Source of the DNA: Clostridiales bacterium
Lineage (GTDB): Bacteria; Bacillota; Clostridia; Christensenellales; Aristaeellaceae
DNA length: 64,000 nt
Direction of reading: 5' to 3'
Assembly: GCA_019419995.1 (NCBI GenBank)
Contig: JAHZHZ010000009.1
Location: forward strand, 12,034-76,033
Shown: positions 25,772 to 33,999 of the stretch, piece after piece
How positions within the stretch are numbered: the stretch's first letter is position 1
How the letters are laid out: each line of letters begins with the position of its first letter
Made by a program: the position numbers and the translations under genes
The notes under the pieces: generated by a model
Database searches by the model: none
The model's input: only the letters and a program-made list of their open reading frames with translations
Told to the model about the DNA's origin: nothing

Positions 25772-26030
25772 TATTTGGGGATTAGTACCGGAAAAATTTT
25801 GGCGGCTATGAAATTGAGAGGATAATTTTGAGAAATCTGCTGGCAGAACTGGAATTTTTGATGGGAAATGCCGGCAGAAATAGAGTTGAGTACCTGAATA
25901 TTTCCTAAATATCAGAAAAATTCCAAGGACAAACAACAAAATAAATTTTGATTTACAGTATAAATTTTGACTTTTTGAGCTGAAATTTACGATTTAACGT
26001 ATAATTAATGGGAAAGCGAGGGGTTTTCGC

Positions 26031-26059
26031 TTGACAGTGTCGGGTAAAAACCGTAATAT
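26031..26059 (+). promoter_or_regulatory. Promoter of the Liv operon
   Basis: TTGACA (26031-26036), a 17-base spacer and TAATAT (26054-26059), about 70 bases before livJ. The rest of the AT-rich gap 25772-26131 contains no gene that I can support. Confidence 0.75.
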
Positions 26060-26131
26060 TTAGTGAAACAGTGAGCCCATTAATGTGGAGGGGGGAAGCT
26101 GTTGAACTTTAAAAATGGGAGGACAAAGACA

Positions 26132-27268
26132 ATGAAGTTTTTCAAAAAGATTGTTTCCCTGACTATCGCCGCGGCACTGGCGCTGACCGTGGGCGCCGTT
26201 TGCGTGGCTGAAGATGCGAATACCCTTAAGATGGGATTTATCGGTCCGCTGACTGGCGGCGCCGCCGTATACGGTATTTCCTGCATGCAGGGAGCACAGA
26301 TCGCCGTAAATGAAATCAACGCTCAGGGCGGCATGCAGATTGAGTTGATTCCCCAGGATGATGAGCACGATGCAGAAAAATCCGTCAATGCGTACAATAC
26401 TCTGTGGGATGAAGGTGCTCAGATGATTGTGGGCTGTGTGACCACTGGCCCCTGCAAGGCTGTGGCTACTGAGGCTTACAATGATCGCATGTTCATGCTG
26501 ACTCCCTCTGCTTCTTCCACGGAAGTGACTGAGGGCAAGGACAATATGTATCAGGTGTGCTTTACCGACCCGGCACAGGGGGCTGCATCCGCACAGTTTA
26601 TTGCCGAGCATGGATTGGGCACAAAGATTGCCGTGATCTATAATAATGCTGATGCCTATTCCACCGGTATTTATCAGACCTTCGTGGCGGAAGCTGCCAA
26701 CCGAGGCCTGGAAGTGGTATCTGCCACCACCTTTACCGACGATACCAGCGATTTTTCCGTTCAGCTGACCGATGCCAAGGATAACGGCGCTGAGCTGGTG
26801 TTCCTGCCCATCTACTATACCCCTGCGTCCATGATTCTCAATCAGGCCAAGGCCATGGAATATGCTCCCAAGTTCTTTGGCGTGGACGGCTTGGACGGCA
26901 TTTTGACGCTGGAAGGTTTCGATACCTCTCTGGCGGAAGGCGTGATGCTGTTGACTCCCTTTGCGGCGGATGCCGAGGATGAGCGCACCCAGAACTTTGT
27001 TGCAGCCTATCAGGAAGCCTACAACGATGTGCCCACTCAGTTCTCTGCGGACGGCTACGATGCAGTTTATGCGCTGTATGAGGCGGCTCAGGCAGGTGGG
27101 ATCACCGGTGAAACTGCTCCGGAAGACGCCTGCGAGATCCTGATCGAGCAGATGCAGGCCATCACTGTTTCCGGTTTGACGGGTGAAATGGACTGGAATG
27201 CCGAGGGTCAGGTCAGCAAGACCCCCAAGGCCGTGGTCATTCAGAATGGTGCCTATGTGGGCATGTAA
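26132..27268 (+). CDS. livJ: Liv-type ABC importer, substrate-binding protein
   Basis: A 378-residue type I periplasmic-binding-fold protein. A signal peptide (MKFFKKIVSLTIAAALALTVG) is followed by LKMGFIGPLTGGAAVYG, the typical opening of the LivJ/LivK group, and NEINAQGGMQIELIPQDDEHDAEK. The one cysteine near the cleavage site is in GAVCVAED, not a good lipobox, so the protein may be released instead of lipid-anchored. The start is the ATG at 26132 behind GGGAGGA; the TTG at 26102 is rejected. It probably binds branched-chain or related amino acids, but specificity is not provable here. Confidence 0.9.
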   Translation: MKFFKKIVSLTIAAALALTVGAVCVAEDANTLKMGFIGPLTGGAAVYGISCMQGAQIAVNEINAQGGMQIELIPQDDEHDAEKSVNAYNTLWDEGAQMIVGCVTTGPCKAVATEAYNDRMFMLTPSASSTEVTEGKDNMYQVCFTDPAQGAASAQFIAEHGLGTKIAVIYNNADAYSTGIYQTFVAEAANRGLEVVSATTFTDDTSDFSVQLTDAKDNGAELVFLPIYYTPASMILNQAKAMEYAPKFFGVDGLDGILTLEGFDTSLAEGVMLLTPFAADAEDERTQNFVAAYQEAYNDVPTQFSADGYDAVYALYEAAQAGGITGETAPEDACEILIEQMQAITVSGLTGEMDWNAEGQVSKTPKAVVIQNGAYVGM

Positions 27269-27296
27269 TCTGTAAAGGCGTGTTGTAAAAATTAGG

Positions 27297-27330
27297 AGGA
27301 GAATGTTGCCGGGAGGGGCATTCTCCTCTT
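27297..27330 (+). terminator. Attenuating hairpin between livJ and livH
   Basis: AGGAGAATG (27297-27305) pairs with CATTCTCCT (27319-27327), followed by CTTT. Partial termination here would give more binding protein than permease, a common arrangement. Confidence 0.6.
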
Positions 27331-27384
27331 TCCGATTTTACAGGGAACGGTTATACTTAAAGGAAAGCAAAGCAAACGAGGTGG

Positions 27385-28272
27385 ATGAGCGTGGTCTTTC
27401 TCTCCTACCTGATCAATGGAATCAGTCTGGGCAGCGTGTATGCCATCATAGCGCTGGGATATACGATGGTGTACGGCATTGCAAAGATGCTGAATTTTGC
27501 CCATGGTGATGTCATTATGGTCGGCGCATACATTTCTTTTTGCGTTACTCAGTACATGGAACTGCCCCCGGTGTTGTCGGTGGTGGCCGCCATGTTTGTG
27601 TGCACGGTACTGGGTATCGTCATCGAGCGAATGGCCTACAAGCCCCTGCGCAACGCTCCGAAGCTGGCGGTGTTGATCACCGCCATCGGCGTGAGCTACC
27701 TTTTGCAGAACGCGGCCCTGTTGATCTGGGGATCCAATCCCAAGAGTTTCAGCTCCGTGGTGAATTTGGGCTCTGTTCGGCTCTTTGACGGTCAGCTGCT
27801 GATTTCTGATGAGGCGATTGTGACGGTGCTCGCCTGCGTTATCATCATGGTGGGGCTGACGCTCTTTACTTCCCGCACCAAGATGGGCAAGGCCATGCGG
27901 GCGGTGTCAGAGGATAAGGGCGCCGCTCAGCTGATGGGCGTAGATGTGAATCAGACGATTTCCGTGACTTTTGCCATTGGTTCCGCGTTGGCGGCGATTG
28001 CCGGGGTATTGCTGTGCTCCGCCTATCCGGTGCTTCAACCCACTACCGGTTCCATGCCAGGCATTAAAGCGTTTACGGCGGCGGTATTTGGAGGCATTGG
28101 CTCCATACCGGGCGCCATGTTGGGTGGAATTTTGCTGGGGTTGATCGAGATCTTTGGCAAGGCCTACATTTCTACGGAGCTGGGCGACGCCATAGTGTTT
28201 CTGATTTTGATAGTCATGCTGCTGGTGAAGCCCACGGGCCTGTTGGGCAAAAAGATCAGCGAGAAAGTGTAA
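27385..28272 (+). CDS. livH: Liv-type ABC importer permease LivH
   Basis: A 295-residue membrane protein with about eight hydrophobic segments. It carries the family motifs GSVYAIIALGYTMVYGIAKMLNFAHGDV near the N-terminus (LNFAHGD is diagnostic) and GIKAFTAAVFGGIGSIPGAMLGG in the C-terminal half, which contacts the ATPases. It pairs with LivM. The ATG at 27385 is preceded by GAGGTGG. The next gene starts 10 bases after its stop. Confidence 0.93.
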   Translation: MSVVFLSYLINGISLGSVYAIIALGYTMVYGIAKMLNFAHGDVIMVGAYISFCVTQYMELPPVLSVVAAMFVCTVLGIVIERMAYKPLRNAPKLAVLITAIGVSYLLQNAALLIWGSNPKSFSSVVNLGSVRLFDGQLLISDEAIVTVLACVIIMVGLTLFTSRTKMGKAMRAVSEDKGAAQLMGVDVNQTISVTFAIGSALAAIAGVLLCSAYPVLQPTTGSMPGIKAFTAAVFGGIGSIPGAMLGGILLGLIEIFGKAYISTELGDAIVFLILIVMLLVKPTGLLGKKISEKV

Positions 28273-28281
28273 GGTGTGTGC

Positions 28282-29361
28282 ATGAAGAAGCTGAATAAAA
28301 CCTTCGTCAACAATAGCATTACCTATGCACTGGTTATCGTTGCCTTTGTGGTGATGACGATTTTGCAAAATATGGGTGAACTGAGCCGTGTAATGCGCGG
28401 TCAGCTGGTGCCTATCTGCGCGTATATCGTGATGGCTGTGTCCCTGAATCTCACGGTGGGCATCTCCGGCGAACTCAGTCTGGGGCATGCAGGTTTCATG
28501 AACGTAGGTGCCTTTGTGGGCGCGGTAACGGCAGCCTGCCTGAGTTCGGGCGTGCAAAACACAACGCTGCGCCTGATTCTGGCCATGATTGTGGGAGGAA
28601 TTGCTGCGGCAATGGCGGGCGTCATTATTGGCGTGCCGGTATTGCGGCTGCGGGGCGACTATCTGGCCATCGTAACCCTGGCCTTTGGCGAAATCATTCG
28701 CAACGTCATCAATTGCCTGTATGTGGCGCTGGATGGTGGAAGATTGCGCATGGCTTTCAACACGCCCATTGTGCAGGATCCCGCTCGCACAGCGCAGGGT
28801 ATTGATTTTGAAATCCTCATCAACGGTCCTCAGGGCGCCAGCATTGGTGCAAAAATCTCCACGTTTACCATGGGCTTCGTATTGGTCATGGTTTCGCTGA
28901 TTGTGGTGTTGAACCTCATCAATAGCCGTGCGGGGCGTGCCATCATGGCTATTCGGGACAATCGAATTGCGGCGGAGTCCGTGGGTATTTCCGTGACCAA
29001 GTATAAGATGATGGCCTTTGTGGTTTCCGCAGCCCTGGCAGGTATGGCGGGTGCGCTGTTTGCACTGAACTATTCCTCCATCGATGCCAGCAAGTTTAAG
29101 TTCGATACTTCCATCTTGGTGCTGGTGTTCGTCGTGCTGGGCGGAATTGGAAATATCCGAGGTTCTATTATTGCCGCCGCGCTACTGAAGGTTTTGCCCG
29201 AATTGCTGCGTGCCTTTGATGATTACCGCATGTTGGTCTATGCCATTGTGCTGATACTGGTCATGCTGGTTTCCAACAACGAGCACTTCCGTCAACTGAG
29301 CCAAAACCTGCGGGAAAAACTGAAGCGCGGCGGTGACGGTGCGTGCAAGGGGGGTGTCTGA
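28282..29361 (+). CDS. livM: Liv-type ABC importer permease LivM
   Basis: A 359-residue membrane protein with about ten hydrophobic segments. It has the diagnostic SLNLTVGISGELSLGHAGFMNVGAF region (about residues 55-80), GDYLAIVTLAFGEIIRNVI and the coupling segment VVLGGIGNIRGSIIAAALL. The start chosen is the ATG at 28282 behind AAGGTG; a GTG at 28276 in the same frame overlaps the ribosome binding site. It forms the heterodimeric channel with LivH. Confidence 0.93.
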   Translation: MKKLNKTFVNNSITYALVIVAFVVMTILQNMGELSRVMRGQLVPICAYIVMAVSLNLTVGISGELSLGHAGFMNVGAFVGAVTAACLSSGVQNTTLRLILAMIVGGIAAAMAGVIIGVPVLRLRGDYLAIVTLAFGEIIRNVINCLYVALDGGRLRMAFNTPIVQDPARTAQGIDFEILINGPQGASIGAKISTFTMGFVLVMVSLIVVLNLINSRAGRAIMAIRDNRIAAESVGISVTKYKMMAFVVSAALAGMAGALFALNYSSIDASKFKFDTSILVLVFVVLGGIGNIRGSIIAAALLKVLPELLRAFDDYRMLVYAIVLILVMLVSNNEHFRQLSQNLREKLKRGGDGACKGGV

Positions 29362-29363
29362 GT

Positions 29364-30212
29364 ATGCCTGAGAACAGAACAAAAATGGTGCCCATACCCA
29401 GCCAGGGGATCATTCCGGAACGGGACATTGGTTCCACGCCTGTGTTGGAAGCCCGACACCTGGGCATTGAGTTTGGCGGATTAAAGGCGGTGGATGATTT
29501 CAATCTCACCATTGGCCGTACCGAAATTGCGGGATTGATCGGTCCCAACGGCGCGGGTAAGACCACCATCTTTAACTTGCTCACAAAGGTATATCAGCCT
29601 ACTTCCGGAACCATTCTGTTCAATGGGAAGGAGACTTCGGGCATGAATACCGTGCAGGTCAACCGGGCCGGCATTGCCCGCACCTTTCAAAATATCCGTC
29701 TGTTTTCTACGCTTTCTGTGGAGGATAATGTCAAGGTCGGTTTGCATAATTCCATGAAATATTCTGCCTTGGCAGGCGTGCTACGGTTGCCGGGCTACTG
29801 GAAGAATGAAAGGAAGATGCACGAACGGGCTATGGAACTGCTCTCCATCTTCGATATGGAGGGACTGGCCGGTCACACAGCGGGTTCGCTGCCCTATGGT
29901 GCTCAGCGTCGGCTGGAAATCGTGCGTGCGCTCGCCACTAACCCCAAACTTCTGTTGCTGGATGAACCGGCGGCAGGCATGAACCCCTCTGAAACGGCAG
30001 AGCTGATGGATAATATTCGCAAGATACGGGATACCTTTCAGATCGCCGTGATGCTCATCGAACACGATATGAAGTTGGTCATGGGAATTTGCGAGGGCAT
30101 TGCCGTGCTGAATTACGGCCGCATCATTGCCAAGGGTACGCCAGAAGAAATTCAAAGGAACCCCGCGGTGATTGAAGCCTATCTGGGTAAGCAGAAGGAG
30201 GCGGACGCATGA
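29364..30212 (+). CDS. livG: Liv-type ABC importer ATPase LivG
   Basis: A 282-residue ATPase. Walker A is GPNGAGKTT (about residues 60-68), the signature region is SLPYGAQRRLEIVRAL (Y-G-A-Q, as usual in LivG), Walker B is LLLLDEPAAGMNPSE, and the H-loop is LIEHDM. It has about 28 extra residues before the usual start of the fold (PENRTKMVPIPSQGIIPERDIGS), unusual for LivG. ATG at 29364. The stop overlaps the livF start. Confidence 0.93.
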   Translation: MPENRTKMVPIPSQGIIPERDIGSTPVLEARHLGIEFGGLKAVDDFNLTIGRTEIAGLIGPNGAGKTTIFNLLTKVYQPTSGTILFNGKETSGMNTVQVNRAGIARTFQNIRLFSTLSVEDNVKVGLHNSMKYSALAGVLRLPGYWKNERKMHERAMELLSIFDMEGLAGHTAGSLPYGAQRRLEIVRALATNPKLLLLDEPAAGMNPSETAELMDNIRKIRDTFQIAVMLIEHDMKLVMGICEGIAVLNYGRIIAKGTPEEIQRNPAVIEAYLGKQKEADA

Positions 30213-30919
30213 GCCTGTTGAAGGTTGATGGAATTCACGTCTATTACGGCAGCATTCATGCCATTAAAGGCGTTTCCTTTGAAGTAAATGAAGGGGAAAT
30301 TGTCACCCTGATTGGCGCCAACGGCGCGGGTAAGTCCACCACCCTTAATACAGTGTCCGGCCTGCTCAAGCCTAAGAGTGGCTCCATTGAGTTTGAGGGA
30401 AAGAATATTGTAGGTATGCCCGCCAATCGTGTGGTTTCCCATGGCATGGCCCTGTGCCCGGAGGGACGGCGCGTATTTTTACAGATGACGGTTCAGGAAA
30501 ACCTGGAAATGGGAGGCTACAGCCGTCCTGCCAGTGAAATTGAGCCAGGTCTGGCGGATGTGTACAAGCGCTTTCCGCGGCTGAAAGAGCGCTATAAGCA
30601 GGTGGCAGGAACGCTTTCCGGCGGCGAACAGCAGATGCTGGCCATGGGACGCGCCCTGATGTCCAAACCTAAACTGTTGATGTTGGATGAACCGTCCATG
30701 GGCCTTGCACCCATATTGGTGGACCAGATATTCGATATTATCAAGGAACTCAACGGTGCGGGAACAACCATTCTTCTTGTGGAACAGAATGCCCGCATGG
30801 CGCTCTCCATTGCAGATCGTGCCTATGTACTGGAGACGGGAAAGATTTCCATGTCCGGCAACGCCCATGATCTGGCAGAGGACGACCGGGTGCGCAAGGC
30901 GTATCTGGGTGAGGAATGA
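30209..30919 (+). CDS. livF: Liv-type ABC importer ATPase LivF
   Basis: A 236-residue ATPase, LLKVDGIHVYYGSIHAIKGVSFEV onward. Walker A is GANGAGKST, the signature LSGGEQQM, Walker B LLMLDEPSMGLAP and the H-loop LVEQN (Q in place of H is normal in LivF). It overlaps livG by ATGA and is the last gene of the operon, followed by a strong terminator at 30967-31008. Confidence 0.94.
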   Translation: MSLLKVDGIHVYYGSIHAIKGVSFEVNEGEIVTLIGANGAGKSTTLNTVSGLLKPKSGSIEFEGKNIVGMPANRVVSHGMALCPEGRRVFLQMTVQENLEMGGYSRPASEIEPGLADVYKRFPRLKERYKQVAGTLSGGEQQMLAMGRALMSKPKLLMLDEPSMGLAPILVDQIFDIIKELNGAGTTILLVEQNARMALSIADRAYVLETGKISMSGNAHDLAEDDRVRKAYLGEE

Positions 30920-30966
30920 TCGGGCACTGGATGCCTTTTTTCCTGCATAACAGCTGTGTATGCATT

Positions 30967-31008
30967 AAATCCGCAGGCGGAACCAGAGTGTTCCGTCTGC
31001 GGATTTTT
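30967..31008 (+). terminator. Intrinsic terminator of the Liv operon
   Basis: A 15-base stem, ATCCGCAGGCGGAAC / GTTCCGTCTGCGGAT (30969-30983, 30990-31004), with a 6-base loop, followed by TTTT. Confidence 0.9.
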
Positions 31009-31136
31009 GCGGGCTGGGGGAGAGTTTTCTTGATTATTATGTTAAATTCTTGGGTATATGAATGGTTGAGCGGTGGTCAATCGTATTTACTGTGAAGCCG
31101 AAAGAAGGCTGAAAAAGAAAAATGGAGGAATCATTT

Positions 31137-31460
31137 ATGCGAAAATTATGGATGAGTATTGTGGCAATACTGGTGCTTGCGGCAGTGACTACGGGTGCCC
31201 TTGCGGCAGGTTGCGGCTATTCTGGCAGACGGGGAAGGTGTGCGGGGAATGAAAGTTGTGCGGGAAACGGCTGCCAATATGTGGATGAGGATGCCGACGG
31301 GATCTGTGATCACAGGGGCGATGGTGCAGGAATGAACTGCGATTGTACATTTTTTGTGGATGAGGATGGTGACGGCGTATGTGACCTTTGGGGCGCAGGT
31401 ACTCAGCGCTGCAACGGTGCCAGGTGGAGCTGTTTGAGACAGGGAAGGTGCGGAAAATAG
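31137..31460 (+). CDS. Exported Cys-rich protein with two DxDxDG repeats
   Basis: A 107-residue protein. A signal peptide (RKLWMSIVAILVLAAVTTGALA) precedes a mature part of about 80 residues with 11 cysteines. Two near-identical motifs, YVDEDADGICD and FVDEDGDGVCD, sit about 25 residues apart. Their D-x-D-x-D-G-x-x-D spacing is that of calcium-binding loops (EF-hand-like or thrombospondin type 3). The segment AAGC could be a weak lipobox. The start is the ATG at 31137 behind GGAGGA. It precedes an ECF sigma gene by 18 bases and is probably part of that locus. No function is known to me. Confidence 0.75.
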   Translation: MRKLWMSIVAILVLAAVTTGALAAGCGYSGRRGRCAGNESCAGNGCQYVDEDADGICDHRGDGAGMNCDCTFFVDEDGDGVCDLWGAGTQRCNGARWSCLRQGRCGK

Positions 31461-31478
31461 AGTTGTTGGAGTTGAGCA

Positions 31479-31970
31479 ATGCGGAGCAATCAAGAGATTC
31501 AAGAGGCAATTGAGCGATACGCGGATATGGTCCGACGGATTTGTATGCTCCATTTAAAGAACCATGCGGATACAGAGGACATATTTCAAACAGTATTTCT
31601 AAAATATGCTCTCTGTGACAAGGCATTTCAAAGCGCCGAACATGAAAAGGCGTGGCTGATTCGGGTTTCAATCAATGCTTGCAGAGATCTTTTGAGGAAC
31701 TTTTTCCGAAGCCGTGTGGTTTCACTGGAGCAGGTTCTGGATCAACCCGCAGAGCTGCCGCAGGAGCACCGGGAGGTGCTTGAGGCTGTGCTGGCTCTGC
31801 CGGTAAATTACAGGAATGTGATTTATCTGCGCTATTATGAGGGTTATACGGCCGCGCAGATCGGGGAAATACTGGGGAAAAACGTCCATACGGTGTATAC
31901 ACTACTGAACCGTTCCAGAGGGATGCTGCGGAAAAAGTTGGGAGGTGACGCATATGAACGAGCGGATTAA
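31479..31970 (+). CDS. ECF-type RNA polymerase sigma factor
   Basis: A 163-residue sigma-70 family protein of the ECF type. The region 2 helices include ICMLHLKNHADTEDIFQTVFLKY (about residues 23-45) and EKAWLIRVSINACRDLLR. Region 4 is LPVNYRNVIYLRYYEGYTAAQIGEILGKNVHTVYTLLNRSRGMLRKKL (about 108-155), with the HTH that reads the -35 element. It overlaps the following membrane anti-sigma gene by 17 bases, a strong hint of a cognate pair. Target promoters cannot be read from this window. Confidence 0.92.
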   Translation: MRSNQEIQEAIERYADMVRRICMLHLKNHADTEDIFQTVFLKYALCDKAFQSAEHEKAWLIRVSINACRDLLRNFFRSRVVSLEQVLDQPAELPQEHREVLEAVLALPVNYRNVIYLRYYEGYTAAQIGEILGKNVHTVYTLLNRSRGMLRKKLGGDAYERAD

Positions 31971-32721
31971 GAGCGCCTTTGAAGCCGTATATGCTGATGA
32001 AACGCTTCGGAGAGAAACCGAGAAACGTGTGGTGCATAGTCTGAACGAAGGCGCAAGGGAGAAGCGTTTTGCCCGGCGCCGCATTATGGTTGCTTTTGCC
32101 GCTTGTTTGCTGATGATATTTGTGGGATGGAGTGGATATCGGCTATATTTTATTCCCCAGATTTCCATTAGCATCGATATTAATCCCTCTATGGAGTTGG
32201 GGATTAACCGCTTTGATAAGGTAATTTCCGTGCGTGGGTACAACGAGGATGGGCAGGAACTGGCGAATTCGCTGGAACTTCGGTTTATGGATTATGATGA
32301 GGCAATTAAGGAGATTTTGGGCAATCCCGATATTGCGACACTTCTGTCTAAAGATGAAATTGTGACCATAGCGGTGGTGGGAACAGATCAGAAACGCTGT
32401 GAGGAAATGCTTGCATCAGTTCGCGCCTGTACTGCAGATCAGGAGAATGCCTATTGCTATGCGGCGAACAGACAACAGCTTGAACAGGCCCATGAACTAG
32501 GATTGTCCTATGGCAAGTATCGCGCTTTTCAGCAGTTGCGAGCACTGGATCCATCCATCACTAAAGACGATGTGGGGAAGATGACGATGCGTGAAATCCG
32601 GGATCGGATCGCGGAGCTTTCCTCAGATGCTACCGATGGCTTGTCCCTGCCCAATGGTTCCGGCAACGGAAAGGGTAGAAATCGGAATGGGAACGGAAGG
32701 GCAGCACAACCGTTGCCGTAA
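31954..32721 (+). CDS. RsgI-like membrane anti-sigma factor
   Basis: A 255-residue protein. A cytosolic N-terminus of 43 residues is followed by one membrane helix (about 44-63) and an outside domain with SISIDINPSMELGINRFDKVISVRGYNEDG, the RsgI signature. N77-P78 is the Asn-Pro pair at which clostridial RsgI proteins are reported to self-cleave. A helical segment, LDPSITKDDVGKMTMREIRDRI, follows, then a Gly/Asn/Arg-rich tail. It has no carbohydrate-binding sensor domain, unlike cellulosomal RsgI. It probably sequesters the sigma factor of the overlapping upstream gene. The ATG at 31954 is preferred to the GTG at 31945 inside GGAGGTG. Confidence 0.85.
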   Translation: MNERIKSAFEAVYADETLRRETEKRVVHSLNEGAREKRFARRRIMVAFAACLLMIFVGWSGYRLYFIPQISISIDINPSMELGINRFDKVISVRGYNEDGQELANSLELRFMDYDEAIKEILGNPDIATLLSKDEIVTIAVVGTDQKRCEEMLASVRACTADQENAYCYAANRQQLEQAHELGLSYGKYRAFQQLRALDPSITKDDVGKMTMREIRDRIAELSSDATDGLSLPNGSGNGKGRNRNGNGRAAQPLP

Positions 32722-32740
32722 CTTTATTTTGAATAAACTA

Positions 32741-32773
32741 ATCAGCCTCTCCGAGTACACCGGAGAGGCTGAT
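32741..32773. terminator. Bidirectional terminator between convergent genes
   Basis: A 13-base stem, ATCAGCCTCTCCG / CGGAGAGGCTGAT, with a 7-base loop and A/T-rich flanks on both sides, between the anti-sigma gene and the DUF362 gene. Confidence 0.85.
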
Positions 32774-32786
32774 ATAATTTACGAAT

Positions 32787-33920
32787 TTACTTCATGACGA
32801 TTAATTCGTAATCGCGGGTGCCCAAGCCAATCTTTTCGCCGTGTTCCAAGCAGCTTTTCCATTCTGATTCGGGCTTGCAGTTTTTGAAGTGATCCCGGAA
32901 GTCCACAAAGCCTTTTTTGCGCAGATTATCGCCCAGCTGGCTGTTGGCAATGGGCTCAAACTTCTGGCAGAGATCGGCACAGGCCTGATCCAGTGCAATG
33001 GGATCAAAGGAGGCCAACATGCCGATATTGGGAAGAATGGGCGCATCGTTTTCAGAATGGCAGTCGCAGTTGGGGGATACATCCACAATCAGCGAAATAT
33101 GGAAGTTGGGCCGCCCATCCACTACGGCCTTGGCGTATTCCGCCATGCGCCGGTTCAGGTCATCCGGCGCGTTGTTCTGAGCAAAGTGAATAGCGTCAAA
33201 GTTGCAGGCGCCGAGGCAGCGACCGCATCCCACGCAATTGTCCGAATTGATGTGCATCTTTCTGGCCTGTTCATCATATTCCAGGCCATTATTGGCGCAT
33301 TCCCGCAAACAGCGCTTGCAGCCCCGGCACAACGCGGCAGATATGGTGGGCTTGCCACTGCTGTGTTGATCTTTTTTGCCCGCTCTGGAACCGCATCCCA
33401 TGCCGATGTTCTTGATGGTTCCACCAAAACCAGTCATCTCATGTCCCTTAAAGTGCGTAAGGCTGATAAAGATGTCCGCATCCATGATGGCCCGGCCGAT
33501 GTAAGCGTTCTGTATGTATTCACCGCCGCGCACTGGCACGGCAATGTCATCCGTACCCTTCAGGCCGTCGCCAATGAGAATGGGGCAGCCAACGGTAAGG
33601 GGTGTAAAGCCGTTTTCCCAGGCACATTCCAAATGCTCCAGCGCATTTTTGCGGCTGCCGGGATACATGGTGTTGCAATCAGTGAGAAAGGGATGGCCGC
33701 CCAATTCTTTCACCAGATCGGCAACGGCGCGGGCGTAGTTGGGACGCAAAAAGCTCAGATTTCCCAATTCACCAAAATGCATTTTGATGGCTACAAATTT
33801 TCCATCCATCTCAATCTGTTCAATGCCGGCCTTGCGGATCAAATCCTTGAGCTTGCCCGTCAATCCGCTGCTGCCCACGGCTACCCGAAAATCGGTAAAA
33901 TAGACCTTTGCTCTCTCCAT
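32787..33920 (-). CDS. DUF362 protein with two 4Fe-4S ferredoxin motifs
   Basis: A 377-residue protein. The DUF362 domain (residues 1-180) contains IKMHFGELGNLSFLRPNYAR, and GHEMTGFGGTIKNIGMGCG follows. Two bacterial ferredoxin motifs come next, CRGCKRCLRECANNGLEY and CVGCGRCLGACNFDAI (about residues 192-235), then a second half of the DUF362 fold. Members are often labelled 4Fe-4S binding protein, with no defined reaction. The start is the ATG at 33920 behind GGAGG; an ATG at 33932 precedes that ribosome binding site. It has its own promoter. Confidence 0.88.
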   Translation of the reverse strand: MERAKVYFTDFRVAVGSSGLTGKLKDLIRKAGIEQIEMDGKFVAIKMHFGELGNLSFLRPNYARAVADLVKELGGHPFLTDCNTMYPGSRKNALEHLECAWENGFTPLTVGCPILIGDGLKGTDDIAVPVRGGEYIQNAYIGRAIMDADIFISLTHFKGHEMTGFGGTIKNIGMGCGSRAGKKDQHSSGKPTISAALCRGCKRCLRECANNGLEYDEQARKMHINSDNCVGCGRCLGACNFDAIHFAQNNAPDDLNRRMAEYAKAVVDGRPNFHISLIVDVSPNCDCHSENDAPILPNIGMLASFDPIALDQACADLCQKFEPIANSQLGDNLRKKGFVDFRDHFKNCKPESEWKSCLEHGEKIGLGTRDYELIVMK

Positions 33921-33952
33921 GTAAACCTCCATACTCTTGCTAGGATATTTCC

Positions 33953-33980
33953 ATTATACCACAGTGTTACATTCATGCAA
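33953..33980 (-). promoter_or_regulatory. Promoter of the DUF362 gene
   Basis: TTGCAT (33980-33975), a 16-base spacer and TATAAT (33958-33953) on the minus strand, 33 bases before the start codon. Confidence 0.7.
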
Positions 33981-33999
33981 GTTATTTTAAAAAACAGCG

